This document shows, piece by piece, positions 53,984 through 62,638 of a stretch of 64,000 bases of DNA (position 1 is the stretch's first letter; each line of letters starts with the position of its first letter). A program made the position numbers and the translations under genes. The notes under the pieces were generated by a model. The model saw only the letters and a program-made list of their open reading frames with translations, had not been told where the DNA came from and did not search any database. This DNA comes from Clostridia bacterium (lineage in GTDB: Bacteria > Bacillota_A > Clostridia > Christensenellales > Aristaeellaceae), in the NCBI GenBank assembly GCA_017525805.1, contig JAFXSH010000152.1, forward strand, positions 1 to 64,000, given 5' to 3'.

Positions 53984-54880
53984 ATGAAAAAGTTTGCTGC
54001 TCTGATTTTGGCTCTTATACTGTCCCTTACCGCCTTTTCCGCCCTGGCGGACACTCTGATCATCGGCATTCCGGATGACGGCACCAATCTTTCCCGCGCC
54101 ATCAAGCTGCTGGAGGTGGCCGGGCTGATCGAAGTGGACCCCGCCGTGGGCTATACCCCTGAAATCAAGGACATTACCAAATACATCTACGATATCGAAA
54201 TCTCCCCCGTGGCGGCCAATACCCTGACCTCCACCCTGGTGGATTACGCCGCGGCCACGATCAACGGCACCTATGCCATCCCCTTCGGCCTGATCCCCTC
54301 TGAAAACGGTCTGATCATTGAAAAGCAGAGCGAATCCGGCGACAACCCTTATGTGAACATCATCGCGGCACGGGCGGCGGACGCTGATAACGAGACTTAC
54401 AAGGCCATCGTGGCGGCTTATCAGACCCAGTACGTGGCCGAATTCCTGCTGGCCAACTATAAAGAAGCGTTCTTCCCGGCTTTCGATTATAACCCCGATT
54501 TCACCGTGGAAGACGGCTGGACCGACAGCGTGATCGCCTACCAGTCCTCCAAGGAAGGCAAAACGGTGGTGCGCGTGGGCGTGTGCGGCGCCAACAACGA
54601 TCAGTGGAAGGCCGTACAGCAGGTGCTGGACGAGCAGGGCGCAAATATCTATATCGAACTGGTGGAATTTGACGCTTACAACCTGCCCAACGAAGCGCTG
54701 AACAGCGGGGATATCGAACTGAACGCTTTCCAGCACAAGGCTTACTTGAACAATGACAGCGCCAAGAACGGCTACAACCTGGCCGTGATCGGCGACACCC
54801 TGATCGCTCCCCTGACGCTGTATTCCAAGAATTTCGATTCCATCGACGCCATTAAGGAAGCGGCGGGCCTGCTGAAATAA
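53984..54880 (+). CDS. Circularly permuted MetQ/NLPA-type substrate-binding protein
   Basis: A 298-residue exported binding protein. Residues 1-22 are a signal peptide ending FSALA without a lipobox Cys. Residues 23-162 match the C-terminal half of MetQ: IIGIPDDGTNLSRAIKLL corresponds to its VAVPNDPTNLGRSLLLL segment, then AATINGTYA and DNPYVNIIAAR. Residues 194-298 match the N-terminal half: VVRVGVCG, FDAYNLPNEALNSGDIE, NAFQHKAYL and TLYSKNFDSIDAI. A linker (about 163-193) joins them. This is the reverse of the normal order. It probably binds methionine or a related amino acid for MetNI. ATG at 53984 has AAGGAG 8 nt upstream; a TTG two codons earlier is less likely. Confidence 0.92.
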   Translation: MKKFAALILALILSLTAFSALADTLIIGIPDDGTNLSRAIKLLEVAGLIEVDPAVGYTPEIKDITKYIYDIEISPVAANTLTSTLVDYAAATINGTYAIPFGLIPSENGLIIEKQSESGDNPYVNIIAARAADADNETYKAIVAAYQTQYVAEFLLANYKEAFFPAFDYNPDFTVEDGWTDSVIAYQSSKEGKTVVRVGVCGANNDQWKAVQQVLDEQGANIYIELVEFDAYNLPNEALNSGDIELNAFQHKAYLNNDSAKNGYNLAVIGDTLIAPLTLYSKNFDSIDAIKEAAGLLK

Positions 54881-54908
54881 AACAGACGCGAAAAAAGAAT
54901 AATCATTG

Positions 54909-54938
54909 TGCTCCAGGGCCTTTATGGGCTCTGGAGCA
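54909..54938 (+). other. Intercistronic hairpin between the binding-protein gene and metN
   Basis: TGCTCCAGGGCC, loop TTTAT, GGGCTCTGGAGCA. There is no U-run, so it more likely stabilises the upstream mRNA and favours higher synthesis of the binding protein than of the transporter. It could also cause partial termination. Confidence 0.55.
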
Positions 54939-54965
54939 TCAATGCTGAAATGGGAGATATACCGG

Positions 54966-56042
54966 ATGATTGAAATCAAGCATCTCAATAAGACATTTAG
55001 TTTGAAGGGGCGCAGCGTGGACGCGGTGCGCGATGTGTCCCTGACCGTGCAGGACGGCGATATTTACGGCGTGATCGGTTATTCCGGGGCAGGAAAAAGC
55101 ACGCTGGTCCGCTGCATCAATCTGCTGGAAACGCCGGACAGCGGCACGCTCCGCGTGAACGATTCGGAACTGATCACGGTAGAGAACGGAAAAATCCTTT
55201 ACGGCGAGGGAAAAGCGCCCATGAAGGAAAAGCAGCTGAACGCCATGCGCCGGTCCATCGGCATGATCTTTCAGCATTTTAACCTTTTGGACCGTTCCAC
55301 CGTGTTTGAAAATGTGGCGTATCCGCTGAAATACAGCGGCATGAGCAAGCGGGACATCCAGAACCGGGTCATGGAAATGCTGCAATTGGTCGATCTGACG
55401 GAAAAGCGGGACGCATATCCCAGCCAGCTTTCCGGCGGACAGAAGCAGCGGGTAGCCATCGCCCGGGCCCTGGCGAATCATCCCAAGGTGCTTTTGTCGG
55501 ACGAAGCCACCAGCGCCCTGGACCCGGACGCTACCGAATCCATTTTAGCGCTGCTGCGGTCCCTGAATGAGAAATTGGGGCTCACCATCATCGCCATCAC
55601 CCATGAAATGGCAGTGATCAAATCCATCTGCCAGCATGTGGCCGTCATGGAGGACGGGCGTGTGGTGGAGGAGGGCAACGTGTACGACGTTTTTGCCCAC
55701 CCCAAGCAGGATATTACCAAGCATTTCGTGGCCAGCGCTTCGGCGCTGAACCGGGTGGAAAAGCTGCTGCGGGAGGATTCCCCCCTGGTAAAAGTGCAGC
55801 CCGGCGAACTGCTGGTGAAGCTGCTCTTTTCCCGGGACAGCGTGGGCGATTCCGTGATCAGCGAAATCTCCAGGGATTTCAGCGTGTCCATCAACATTGT
55901 GCTGGCCAGCGTGGAAGTGCTGGAGGGCGCGCCCTTAGGCGGCATGATCGCCATCATCAAGGGGGACCAGGAAAAAATCCAGGGGGCCCTGGATTGGATG
56001 AAAGCCCATTATGTGGAAGTGGAGGTGCTGCGCCGTGGATGA
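54966..56042 (+). CDS. metN: Methionine-type ABC importer ATP-binding protein
   Basis: A 358-residue ATPase. Walker A is GYSGAGKST, the signature LSGGQKQRVAIARAL and Walker B VLLSDEATSALDP. The C-terminal NIL domain (about 270-350) ending MKAHYVEVEVL is the regulatory methionine-sensing domain typical of MetN. The ATG at 54966 has GGGAG 8 nt upstream. Its stop overlaps the metI start by 8 bp. Confidence 0.95.
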   Translation: MIEIKHLNKTFSLKGRSVDAVRDVSLTVQDGDIYGVIGYSGAGKSTLVRCINLLETPDSGTLRVNDSELITVENGKILYGEGKAPMKEKQLNAMRRSIGMIFQHFNLLDRSTVFENVAYPLKYSGMSKRDIQNRVMEMLQLVDLTEKRDAYPSQLSGGQKQRVAIARALANHPKVLLSDEATSALDPDATESILALLRSLNEKLGLTIIAITHEMAVIKSICQHVAVMEDGRVVEEGNVYDVFAHPKQDITKHFVASASALNRVEKLLREDSPLVKVQPGELLVKLLFSRDSVGDSVISEISRDFSVSINIVLASVEVLEGAPLGGMIAIIKGDQEKIQGALDWMKAHYVEVEVLRRG

Positions 56043-56745
56043 ATTCCTCAAGCAATGGATCCCCAACGTGGTGGCCTATCAAACGCGATTCTTCACCAGT
56101 CTGAGCCAAACGCTGGAAATGACGGTCCGCAGCGGACTGATTGCTTTCGTCATCGGCATGGCCCTGGGTGTGCTGCTGACGGTGACCAAAAAGGACGGGA
56201 TCAGGCCCAACGCTATCCTGTACCGCATTGTGGACATCTTCGTGAATCTGTTTCGTTCCATTCCCTTCATCATTCTGCTGATTTTCCTGATCCCCTTCAC
56301 CCGCATGCTGGTTGGCACGGCCATCGGCGTAAAAGGCGCACTGGTGCCGCTGGTTTTCGGATGCGTGCCCTTTTATACCCGGCAGGTGGAAGCAGCGCTG
56401 GCATCGGTGGACCCTGGCAAGGTGGAAGCGGCGCGCAGCATGGGCAGCAGCACGCTGGGCATCATTTTCCGCGTGTATCTCCATGAAGCGGTGCCTGACC
56501 TGGTGAGGGCCACCACCATCACCACCATCAGCCTCATCGGCCTGACCACCATGGCCGGGGCGGTGGGCGCGGGCGGCATCGGCAGCTTTGCCATCAATTA
56601 CGGCCAGAACCAAAACCATCAGGATATCGTGAACGTTTGCGTGGTGATCTTGCTGGTGTTCGTTTCTCTTTTGCAGTTCTTAGGCAACCTGCTTTCCCGC
56701 AGGACCACCAACCGCGGCCTGTTCGTCAAGGGAGATAAGCAATGA
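56035..56745 (+). CDS. metI: Methionine-type ABC importer permease
   Basis: A 236-residue permease with about five membrane helices and the EAA-type loop EAARSMGSSTLGIIFRVYLHEAVPDL that contacts MetN. LSQTLEMTVRSGLIAFVIGM at the N-terminus and GGIGSFAINYGQ at the C-terminus are typical of MetI. The start is GTG at 56035 with GGAGG upstream, inside the end of metN. Confidence 0.95.
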   Translation: MDEFLKQWIPNVVAYQTRFFTSLSQTLEMTVRSGLIAFVIGMALGVLLTVTKKDGIRPNAILYRIVDIFVNLFRSIPFIILLIFLIPFTRMLVGTAIGVKGALVPLVFGCVPFYTRQVEAALASVDPGKVEAARSMGSSTLGIIFRVYLHEAVPDLVRATTITTISLIGLTTMAGAVGAGGIGSFAINYGQNQNHQDIVNVCVVILLVFVSLLQFLGNLLSRRTTNRGLFVKGDKQ

Positions 56746-57929
56746 GCGTCCGCGAAACCATCGCCGCTTATGTGGAACGGCAATATCCCGTTTACCGGCA
56801 AATCGCCCTGGATATCCACGAACGGCCGGAAGTCAGCAATTACGAGTTTTTCGCCTGCGAAAGGCTGAGCGAACAGCTGAAAGCCGAGGGCTTCCAGGTA
56901 AAAGTGGATGTGGCGGGCCACCGCACCGGTTTTTCCGCCGTCTACAAAGCGGAAAAGCCCGGCCCGGTGCTAGTCTTCTTGGCGGAGTATGACGCCCTGC
57001 CCGGTTTGGGCCACGGCTGCGGGCATAACCTGTTCGGGGCCACTTCTTCTTTGGCGGCTTCCGCCCTGAAACAGGTGATCGATGAAACGGGCGGCGAAGT
57101 AAGAGTATACGGCACCCCCGGCGAAGAGGGCGGGGAAAACGGCAGCGCCAAGGGCAGCTTCGTTCGGGAAGGCTTCTTCAAGGACGCGGACGCGGCGCTG
57201 TGCGTCCATCCGGGCGACAGGCATGAGGCGTCCACGAAAAACATCGCCTGCCTGCCGGTGGATATTGAGTTCTGGGGAAAGCCCGCCCACGCGGCGGCCG
57301 CGCCGGAACAGGGAATCAACGCTCTGGACGCGCTGATCCTGACCTATAACGGCATCAACGCCCTGCGCCAGCATATGACGCCGGACGCCATGATTCATGG
57401 GATCATCACCAGCGGTGGGAGCGCGCCGAACATCGTGCCCGAATACGCCGCCGCCAAGTTCTATTTCCGGGCATCCACGGTGCCGCGGCTGGAAGCGCTG
57501 TATACGCGCATCGAAAAGATCGTGGAAGGCGCGGCGCTCATGACCGGGGCGAAGGGCAGATTGCAGCCATATCAGAACCGGGTGGACAACATGGTGCCCA
57601 CGCCCTCCTTTGACGCGGTGTATGGCAAAGAACTGGCGCTGCTGGGGGAGACCATGCTGCCGCCCGCAGAGGGCTGCGGCATCGGCTCCAGCGACGTGGG
57701 CAACGTGTCTCAGGTGATCCCGACGATCCAGCCCACCATCCGCATCATTGATCATCCCACGCCCTGGCATTCGGAGGAATCCAAAGCCGCGGCAAAGTCC
57801 GAAATGGGGCTGGCTTCCATCGCGCTGGGCGCGAAGGCGCTGGCGCTGACGGCATTGGACCTGATCGAAGATCCCGCGCTGCTCCGTCAGATCAAAGCAG
57901 ACCACGAAAAAGCGGTCGCGGAACAGTAA
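56742..57929 (+). CDS. M20-family amidohydrolase (AbgB/aminobenzoyl-glutamate-hydrolase type)
   Basis: A 395-residue metallohydrolase. FLAEYDALPGLGHGCGHNLFG holds the first metal-binding Asp/His, GTPGEEGGENGSAK the catalytic Glu pair, and GSSDVGNVSQVIPTIQPTIRI the late Asp segment. The dimerisation domain (about 180-300) begins near IEFWGKPAHAAAAPEQG. It probably removes acyl or amino-acid groups from an imported amide, releasing methionine or a related amino acid. It overlaps metI by ATGA, so it belongs to the importer operon. Confidence 0.9.
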   Translation: MSVRETIAAYVERQYPVYRQIALDIHERPEVSNYEFFACERLSEQLKAEGFQVKVDVAGHRTGFSAVYKAEKPGPVLVFLAEYDALPGLGHGCGHNLFGATSSLAASALKQVIDETGGEVRVYGTPGEEGGENGSAKGSFVREGFFKDADAALCVHPGDRHEASTKNIACLPVDIEFWGKPAHAAAAPEQGINALDALILTYNGINALRQHMTPDAMIHGIITSGGSAPNIVPEYAAAKFYFRASTVPRLEALYTRIEKIVEGAALMTGAKGRLQPYQNRVDNMVPTPSFDAVYGKELALLGETMLPPAEGCGIGSSDVGNVSQVIPTIQPTIRIIDHPTPWHSEESKAAAKSEMGLASIALGAKALALTALDLIEDPALLRQIKADHEKAVAEQ

Positions 57930-57951
57930 TACTGTTCTCAGTATAAAAGAT

Positions 57952-58110
57952 TATCAGATTTGGGGCGGAAAAGACACCCAAAGATGATAAGGTTACTGTG
58001 AAAGTCTCCAAAATTCAACCATATATCACATGAACTGATGACTTTCATTTATCGTGGCACCCCTTGGGGCATGGACATTTAGATTGAGAATAGATAAATG
58101 CAAAAAGATA
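57952..58110 (+). other. Structured intergenic stretch after the amidohydrolase gene
   Basis: No gene is seen in 57930-58179. The stretch holds an imperfect stem (57952-57987: ATCAGATTTGGG with CCCAAAGATGAT) and a perfect 8-bp stem (TGAAAGTC 57999-58006 with GACTTTCA 58040-58047), then the terminator below. It may be a structured 3' UTR or a small RNA; there is no convincing promoter. Confidence 0.25.
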
Positions 58111-58160
58111 TCCGGCCATCATGAGCCTCCAGAAGGAAGCTACGATGGCCGGATTTTTTC
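58111..58160. terminator. Bidirectional terminator between the met operon and the sugar operon
   Basis: TCCGGCCATC (58111-58120) pairs perfectly with GATGGCCGGA (58144-58153), followed by TTTTTTC on the plus strand; on the minus strand the stem is followed by ATATCTTTTT. It serves the converging amidohydrolase and phosphodiesterase-like genes. Confidence 0.8.
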
Positions 58161-58179
58161 TATCCTATGTTTTTCACGA

Positions 58180-59067
58180 CTATTTCAACTCGATGTCCGC
58201 GTAGATCGGGATATGGTCGGAGGCGTTCTCAACATTGTGATTGATCACCGCGTTGAACAGTTTCACGTCCACCTTATCGTTGACAAAGAGATGATCGACG
58301 CAGTAATCCGTGTTTTCCGTATTGGGGGCGACCTGATAGCCAAAGTAGGTGGAATAGTCGCGGACGAGGACGTCCGCTTCATACTTGGCATCCCTGACGC
58401 CTGCTTCATCCATGAATTTCAGATACCATTCCGTTTGCTCGGGGGTATTGAAGTCCCCCGCCATGATCACCGGCAGACTGGCATATTTTTTCACCACGTC
58501 GGCGGCGAAAGCCGTCAGGTCTTCCATATTACGTCCGTATTTATCCGGCGTGTCCCGAGGAGCGGGATGCGCGTTGGTCACAACGAAGCGGGCGCCATCG
58601 GACAGCCTTTCAAAAACGGCGACGGAAAACACGCGGGCGGCGTCCTTGAGATCCAAATCCAGGATGTATTCTTCCACCAAGCTGACGGTTTGAGGATTAT
58701 ACAGGAAGGTGGTGCAGCAGTAAATGAACCCTTCCGCGTTGCTCTGGCGGCAGGCGGGAGCGTAGAGGCCGGTATCTACCAGCAGCGGTTTCAGCGCCTT
58801 ATGCCATTTCGCCCCAGCTTCCTGAATGGCAGCCACGTCGGGCATGTAATAGAGGAGGATTTCGGCGACGATTGCATCCCGGCCCGTCACTGGAACGCGG
58901 CTCCAATCCGGATGCAGGATATTGTAGGACATGATGCGGAGAGACGCGCCTTCCGTAAGTTCCGGGGCGTCGGCGGCTTCCGTTTCCGCAAAGCCCAAGG
59001 AGGGGGAGAGCAGCATCAGCGCCAGAGAGAAGGCAAGCAGACGGACAAACTTGAAACGTTTTTTCAT
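58180..59067 (-). CDS. Secreted endonuclease/exonuclease/phosphatase-family protein
   Basis: A 295-residue exported phosphodiesterase-fold protein. Residues 1-27 are a signal peptide (RLLAFSLALMLLSPSLGFAE). The EEP motifs are all present: MSYNIL, AAIQEAG, VTNAHPAP, AGDFNTPEQ and the final ASDHIPI. Possible substrates are sphingomyelin-like lipids, inositol phosphates, nucleic acids or phosphosugars. The ATG at 59067 has AAGGAG 9 nt upstream. Last gene of the sugar operon, 35 bp after the alpha/alpha-barrel gene. Confidence 0.87.
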   Translation of the reverse strand: MKKRFKFVRLLAFSLALMLLSPSLGFAETEAADAPELTEGASLRIMSYNILHPDWSRVPVTGRDAIVAEILLYYMPDVAAIQEAGAKWHKALKPLLVDTGLYAPACRQSNAEGFIYCCTTFLYNPQTVSLVEEYILDLDLKDAARVFSVAVFERLSDGARFVVTNAHPAPRDTPDKYGRNMEDLTAFAADVVKKYASLPVIMAGDFNTPEQTEWYLKFMDEAGVRDAKYEADVLVRDYSTYFGYQVAPNTENTDYCVDHLFVNDKVDVKLFNAVINHNVENASDHIPIYADIELK

Positions 59068-59102
59068 GACGAAGTCTCCTTTCTGTGTCAATGCGGATTA
59101 CG

Positions 59103-60842
59103 CTATGAGATTGAAAAATCAAAGGATCCTTCCCCGCTGGGATGAATGACCAAATTCGCGCATTCAAAGCCGGGGGCTAAATTGAACACAGGCCCTTTGT
59201 AATCGATGCCCGTGGAGGAATAGACGCGCAGCCCGCCGTCCATCAGGACGGTTTTCCCGGAGATCACAGGCGGATGATCCGATGGACAAACGATGGGCAG
59301 GATAAAATCCGCGCTGGCTGTGCCTTTGATGGATAGGCCTTGTTTGCTCAATGTATATTCAAGGATATATGTTTCACCTTTGGGGGAGGGCTGATGGGAA
59401 ATATCGCAAAGCGTGCCGGATATGCGGACCACAGTCCGGTCAGAGAACGCTTCCACCGTGATGTCTGCCGCGAAATCATAGACCTGGGAGAAGACTGTTC
59501 CGTTTTCCTTTTTTTCAAGCCGCGGGCACAAAGAATCCTGTACTTTTTTCCCGCGCGTCAGCTGCTGATTCAGGGGCTCCCGCAGGGAATAATCCGTATT
59601 GGCCGCCGCGATCACAGGGCCGTAAGCGCGGTGCCAGAGCAGGGTGACCGTGCCGCCGGAAGCGTGCCCGCCCTTCATGTAGGGAAAGTCTCCGGCGCAG
59701 ACAGTCATTCGCCAATCGCCGCAGGAGAGCCGGTACGTTTCGATTTCCGGGTAGTATTTTAGGCGCCCCGGATCGTCGGAGGGGAGGACGGTGCGTTCAA
59801 ATTCCGTCACGCCCTCGTCCAACGCCTGCGCCAGCACCTTGGCGTGACAGAACGCGTGATGAACGCAGGGCAGTTCGCTGTGCCGCTTGTAATGCGGCCC
59901 ACCGTACAGCAAACCCGCCGTGCAGCGTTTTAACAGCAGCAGATTCCGATGCGCGGCTTCCGCGAATATGGGCTCCTCTTTGCCCAGTGCGTTCAGCATG
60001 GCCTGGCACCCGTCGGCGGTGCGGCTTCCCCAATAGGTCCATTTGAAATTCCGCGTCCCGAAGCTATTGTCCCACGCGCCGTCGGGGAGCATGAGGTCCA
60101 GATGGGCTCTGGCAGCTTCCCGGACGATGAAAAGGGCGTTTTCGTCCCCCAAGGTTTTGGCATACTCGAACAGGGACGGGAGCGTTTCTTCCGCATTGTA
60201 GCCGATATCCACCGCGCACCCGCCCCGGGGAGTGGCGTTTCTTTTCAGGCTGCCTTCGCCGTACACGAGCCCCTGCTCGGAAATGTGCTGAAAGCAGAAA
60301 TCCGCCAGCCGTTTCGCCTGAACGAGCATGCCGCCCTGATCAAAATATCGACCGATCAGCGCCATAGCGGCGGCGTTGGCGGCAAGATAATTGATGTTGA
60401 AATGCCCTTCCGGCGTGATATTGTCCCGAAGCCACAGGGCCATCTGAAAAAGGCGTTTTTCCCAAACGGGTTTTTCTTCCGCGGTCAGCAGCCGTCCGTG
60501 ATACCGAAGCGCCTGATACAAACTGATGGCGGAAAACACGGTGGTGCCGTTCCAAGCGCTTTGAGCATCGTTATACAGGCTGCCGTCGTCGCAGAGCATG
60601 CAGGATGCCCATTGAAAAAGCTTCCTGGCGGCTTCTGCATATTTTGTTTCTCCCGATAAATCCGCCATGGCCAAAAGCGGATAAACGGTTTCATGACAGC
60701 GCCCGTGGATGCGAGCGCACGCCGGGCATAAAATGGCGCCGTCCAAGGATGGATGGGCGGGGTCGTTCACCGTATAGGAGAGCAGCGCGTCCAACCATTC
60801 TTTCAAAAGCTGATAGTATTCCTCTCTGATGCAAGCGCACAT
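59103..60842 (-). CDS. Unidentified alpha/alpha-barrel + beta-sandwich enzyme (heparinase/glycosidase-like)
   Basis: A 579-residue cytoplasmic protein. Residues 1-370 are alpha-helical with six-hairpin-like repeats (CPACARIHGRCHETVYPLLAM, NINYLAANAAAMALIGRYF, PDGAWDNSFGTRNFKWTYWG); residues about 390-579 form a beta-sandwich. This layout is seen in heparinase II/III-like lyases and some alpha/alpha-barrel uronidases. Conserved-looking candidates are the RIHGRCHE, DNSFGTRNFKW and PCVHHAFCHAK segments. I cannot name the family. The ATG at 60842 has AGGGGG upstream. Its place beside ManA-like and ROK genes suggests oligosaccharide breakdown. Confidence 0.6.
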   Translation of the reverse strand: MCACIREEYYQLLKEWLDALLSYTVNDPAHPSLDGAILCPACARIHGRCHETVYPLLAMADLSGETKYAEAARKLFQWASCMLCDDGSLYNDAQSAWNGTTVFSAISLYQALRYHGRLLTAEEKPVWEKRLFQMALWLRDNITPEGHFNINYLAANAAAMALIGRYFDQGGMLVQAKRLADFCFQHISEQGLVYGEGSLKRNATPRGGCAVDIGYNAEETLPSLFEYAKTLGDENALFIVREAARAHLDLMLPDGAWDNSFGTRNFKWTYWGSRTADGCQAMLNALGKEEPIFAEAAHRNLLLLKRCTAGLLYGGPHYKRHSELPCVHHAFCHAKVLAQALDEGVTEFERTVLPSDDPGRLKYYPEIETYRLSCGDWRMTVCAGDFPYMKGGHASGGTVTLLWHRAYGPVIAAANTDYSLREPLNQQLTRGKKVQDSLCPRLEKKENGTVFSQVYDFAADITVEAFSDRTVVRISGTLCDISHQPSPKGETYILEYTLSKQGLSIKGTASADFILPIVCPSDHPPVISGKTVLMDGGLRVYSSTGIDYKGPVFNLAPGFECANLVIHPSGEGSFDFSIS

Positions 60843-60871
60843 TGTGCCGCCCCCTTGCCTTATCCCGTGCG

Positions 60872-62626
60872 TCAAACGCGCACGAACGCTTTGATGGTGG
60901 CCATTTTGCTGCTTTCGCCATACTGGAGGGGCCGGATCGTATAAGCCCCCACCGCCGCGGGTACGATGAACGTTTCCGCGTAATGCACGGGGAAGGGATC
61001 GAACGCCCCCGTGGGGCTCTCCACCAGTGCTTCCCATCCTTCCACTAAATTCAGTACGTTCAGGTTGCCTTGGGTGTCATGCTGAACAGGCCCGTCGAAC
61101 CAGTGCCGCCGCGTTTCGATGAACTCCCGTTCATGCAGGCCGGTGCGCTCCTCCGTCACGTGGGCATCCTCGGAAAGCGTCTCCACGCGGTTGACCAGGT
61201 TCTTCATCACCCAGTCCGTATTCCGGTCAAACTGGATATTGTGCATCCCGTGCTCCAAATGAATGGGCCGGGGCCTGCCGTCCAGGCCCAAACGCCCCCA
61301 ATCCCACAGCTTGAAGGTAAAGATATAGGGCGTGGCACTGATTTCCAGCACCATGCAATCCTTGCCGGAGCAATGGATGGTGCCGCCGGGGATCAGAAAA
61401 TGATCGTGCTTGTGGGCGGGAACGGCGTTGACAAACCGATCAGCGTCAAACTGGCCCGTCCTTTGGCTTTCTGCCAGCGCGTTTTGCAGCGCTTCCCGGC
61501 GCGTTCCGTTCTTGCAGCCCAAATAGACGCAGGTGTTTTCCCCGGCGTCCAGCAGATAATAGCTTTCGTCCTGGGTATAATGCATGCCGAACCGGTCCTG
61601 AATGTACTCGGTCAGAGGATGCACTTGCAAGCTCAGGTTCCCGCCCTGCATGGTGTCCAGCAGGTCGAACCGAATGGGAAACTCCGCGCCGAAGCGGGCG
61701 TGGGTCTTATCGCCTAACAGCTCCCGGGGATGATAAAACACCAGGTCGATGGCCGGGATTTCCAGCACGGTCCCGCTCACTTCCAGCAGCAGGCTGTTTT
61801 CTTCCGGTACGCAGTCAAAGCTCCAGGCATAATTCTTGGCTTCCTTGGGCAGGCCGAATTTTTCTTTCATCCATTGGCCGCCCCAAACGCCCGGATCGAA
61901 ATAGGGCTTTACCCGGAAGGGCCGCGTCACGGCGGTGTCCAGGCCCCGGCGGAAAGCTTCTCCCGTCATGAGTTTGGGCTTCGCTTCATCGTTGGTGTCC
62001 AGGATATAGTCCATGCGGGCAAACAGTTCCCGCTTGTGACGGTCCAGCACCCGCCAGTCGATGAAAAAAGCGCGCTTGTATTTCCGCAGCGTATCTTCCT
62101 CATAGTTTGTATCCAACCAATTGGCGAGACGACCGGAGCGGAACCGCAGCTGGATTTCCCACCGGGCCATGTCCGCGTACACCAGAATATTCGGTTTGCA
62201 AAGATACGCCGCGCCTACGCCAAACACCAGCACCAGGCCCTGGGCATGATCAATGGCTTTGCGCAGCGCGTCCGCTTTTTCGGGCTCGAAAAAGTCCGCC
62301 AGGCGATGGTGGGACATGATCCCAAACACGCGGTCATCCGTGATGTTGTAACGAAGCATATTCAGCGCTTTTTCCCTGCTGATTGAAGCTTCGGAGGCAC
62401 AGAACACCGCGTCAGGCCGGAGAAGATCCGTAAGCTTCGCCAATATTTCCTTTTCCCATACGCCATGATAACAATCCACGCACAGCACCGTTTTATCCGC
62501 GTTTCGCGCCCGGACCGCGTCCCGAAGCTCTCTGCCGGTATTCTCCCAGCCCGTCAGCGCATACGCTTTTTGGTCCGCCGCTACATGGATATGGGGAAAC
62601 AAATCATAGTTGCTTTGAAAACGCAT
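60872..62626 (-). CDS. Class I mannose-6-phosphate isomerase-like protein with extra N-terminal domain
   Basis: A 584-residue protein. The C-terminal 340 residues match class I phosphomannose isomerase: PYFDPGVWGGQWMKEKFGLP, the zinc-site LQVHPLTEYIQ and KHDHFLIPGGTIHCSG. The first 245 residues form a separate domain (VLCVDCYHGVWEKEIL, ILVYADMARWEIQLRF, KRAFFIDWRVLDRHKREL) that recalls P-loop kinases but has no visible P-loop. It may isomerise a phosphorylated hexose made by the ROK kinase. The ATG at 62626 has AAGG 8 nt upstream; a GTG three codons earlier overlaps that site. Confidence 0.85.
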   Translation of the reverse strand: MRFQSNYDLFPHIHVAADQKAYALTGWENTGRELRDAVRARNADKTVLCVDCYHGVWEKEILAKLTDLLRPDAVFCASEASISREKALNMLRYNITDDRVFGIMSHHRLADFFEPEKADALRKAIDHAQGLVLVFGVGAAYLCKPNILVYADMARWEIQLRFRSGRLANWLDTNYEEDTLRKYKRAFFIDWRVLDRHKRELFARMDYILDTNDEAKPKLMTGEAFRRGLDTAVTRPFRVKPYFDPGVWGGQWMKEKFGLPKEAKNYAWSFDCVPEENSLLLEVSGTVLEIPAIDLVFYHPRELLGDKTHARFGAEFPIRFDLLDTMQGGNLSLQVHPLTEYIQDRFGMHYTQDESYYLLDAGENTCVYLGCKNGTRREALQNALAESQRTGQFDADRFVNAVPAHKHDHFLIPGGTIHCSGKDCMVLEISATPYIFTFKLWDWGRLGLDGRPRPIHLEHGMHNIQFDRNTDWVMKNLVNRVETLSEDAHVTEERTGLHEREFIETRRHWFDGPVQHDTQGNLNVLNLVEGWEALVESPTGAFDPFPVHYAETFIVPAAVGAYTIRPLQYGESSKMATIKAFVRV

Positions 62627-62638
62627 CTTTTTCACCTT

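Noticed and set aside
53824..54078. An 84-residue frame across the met leader and into the binding-protein gene
   Set aside because: It starts inside the promoter -35 region and runs out of frame through a conserved signal peptide.
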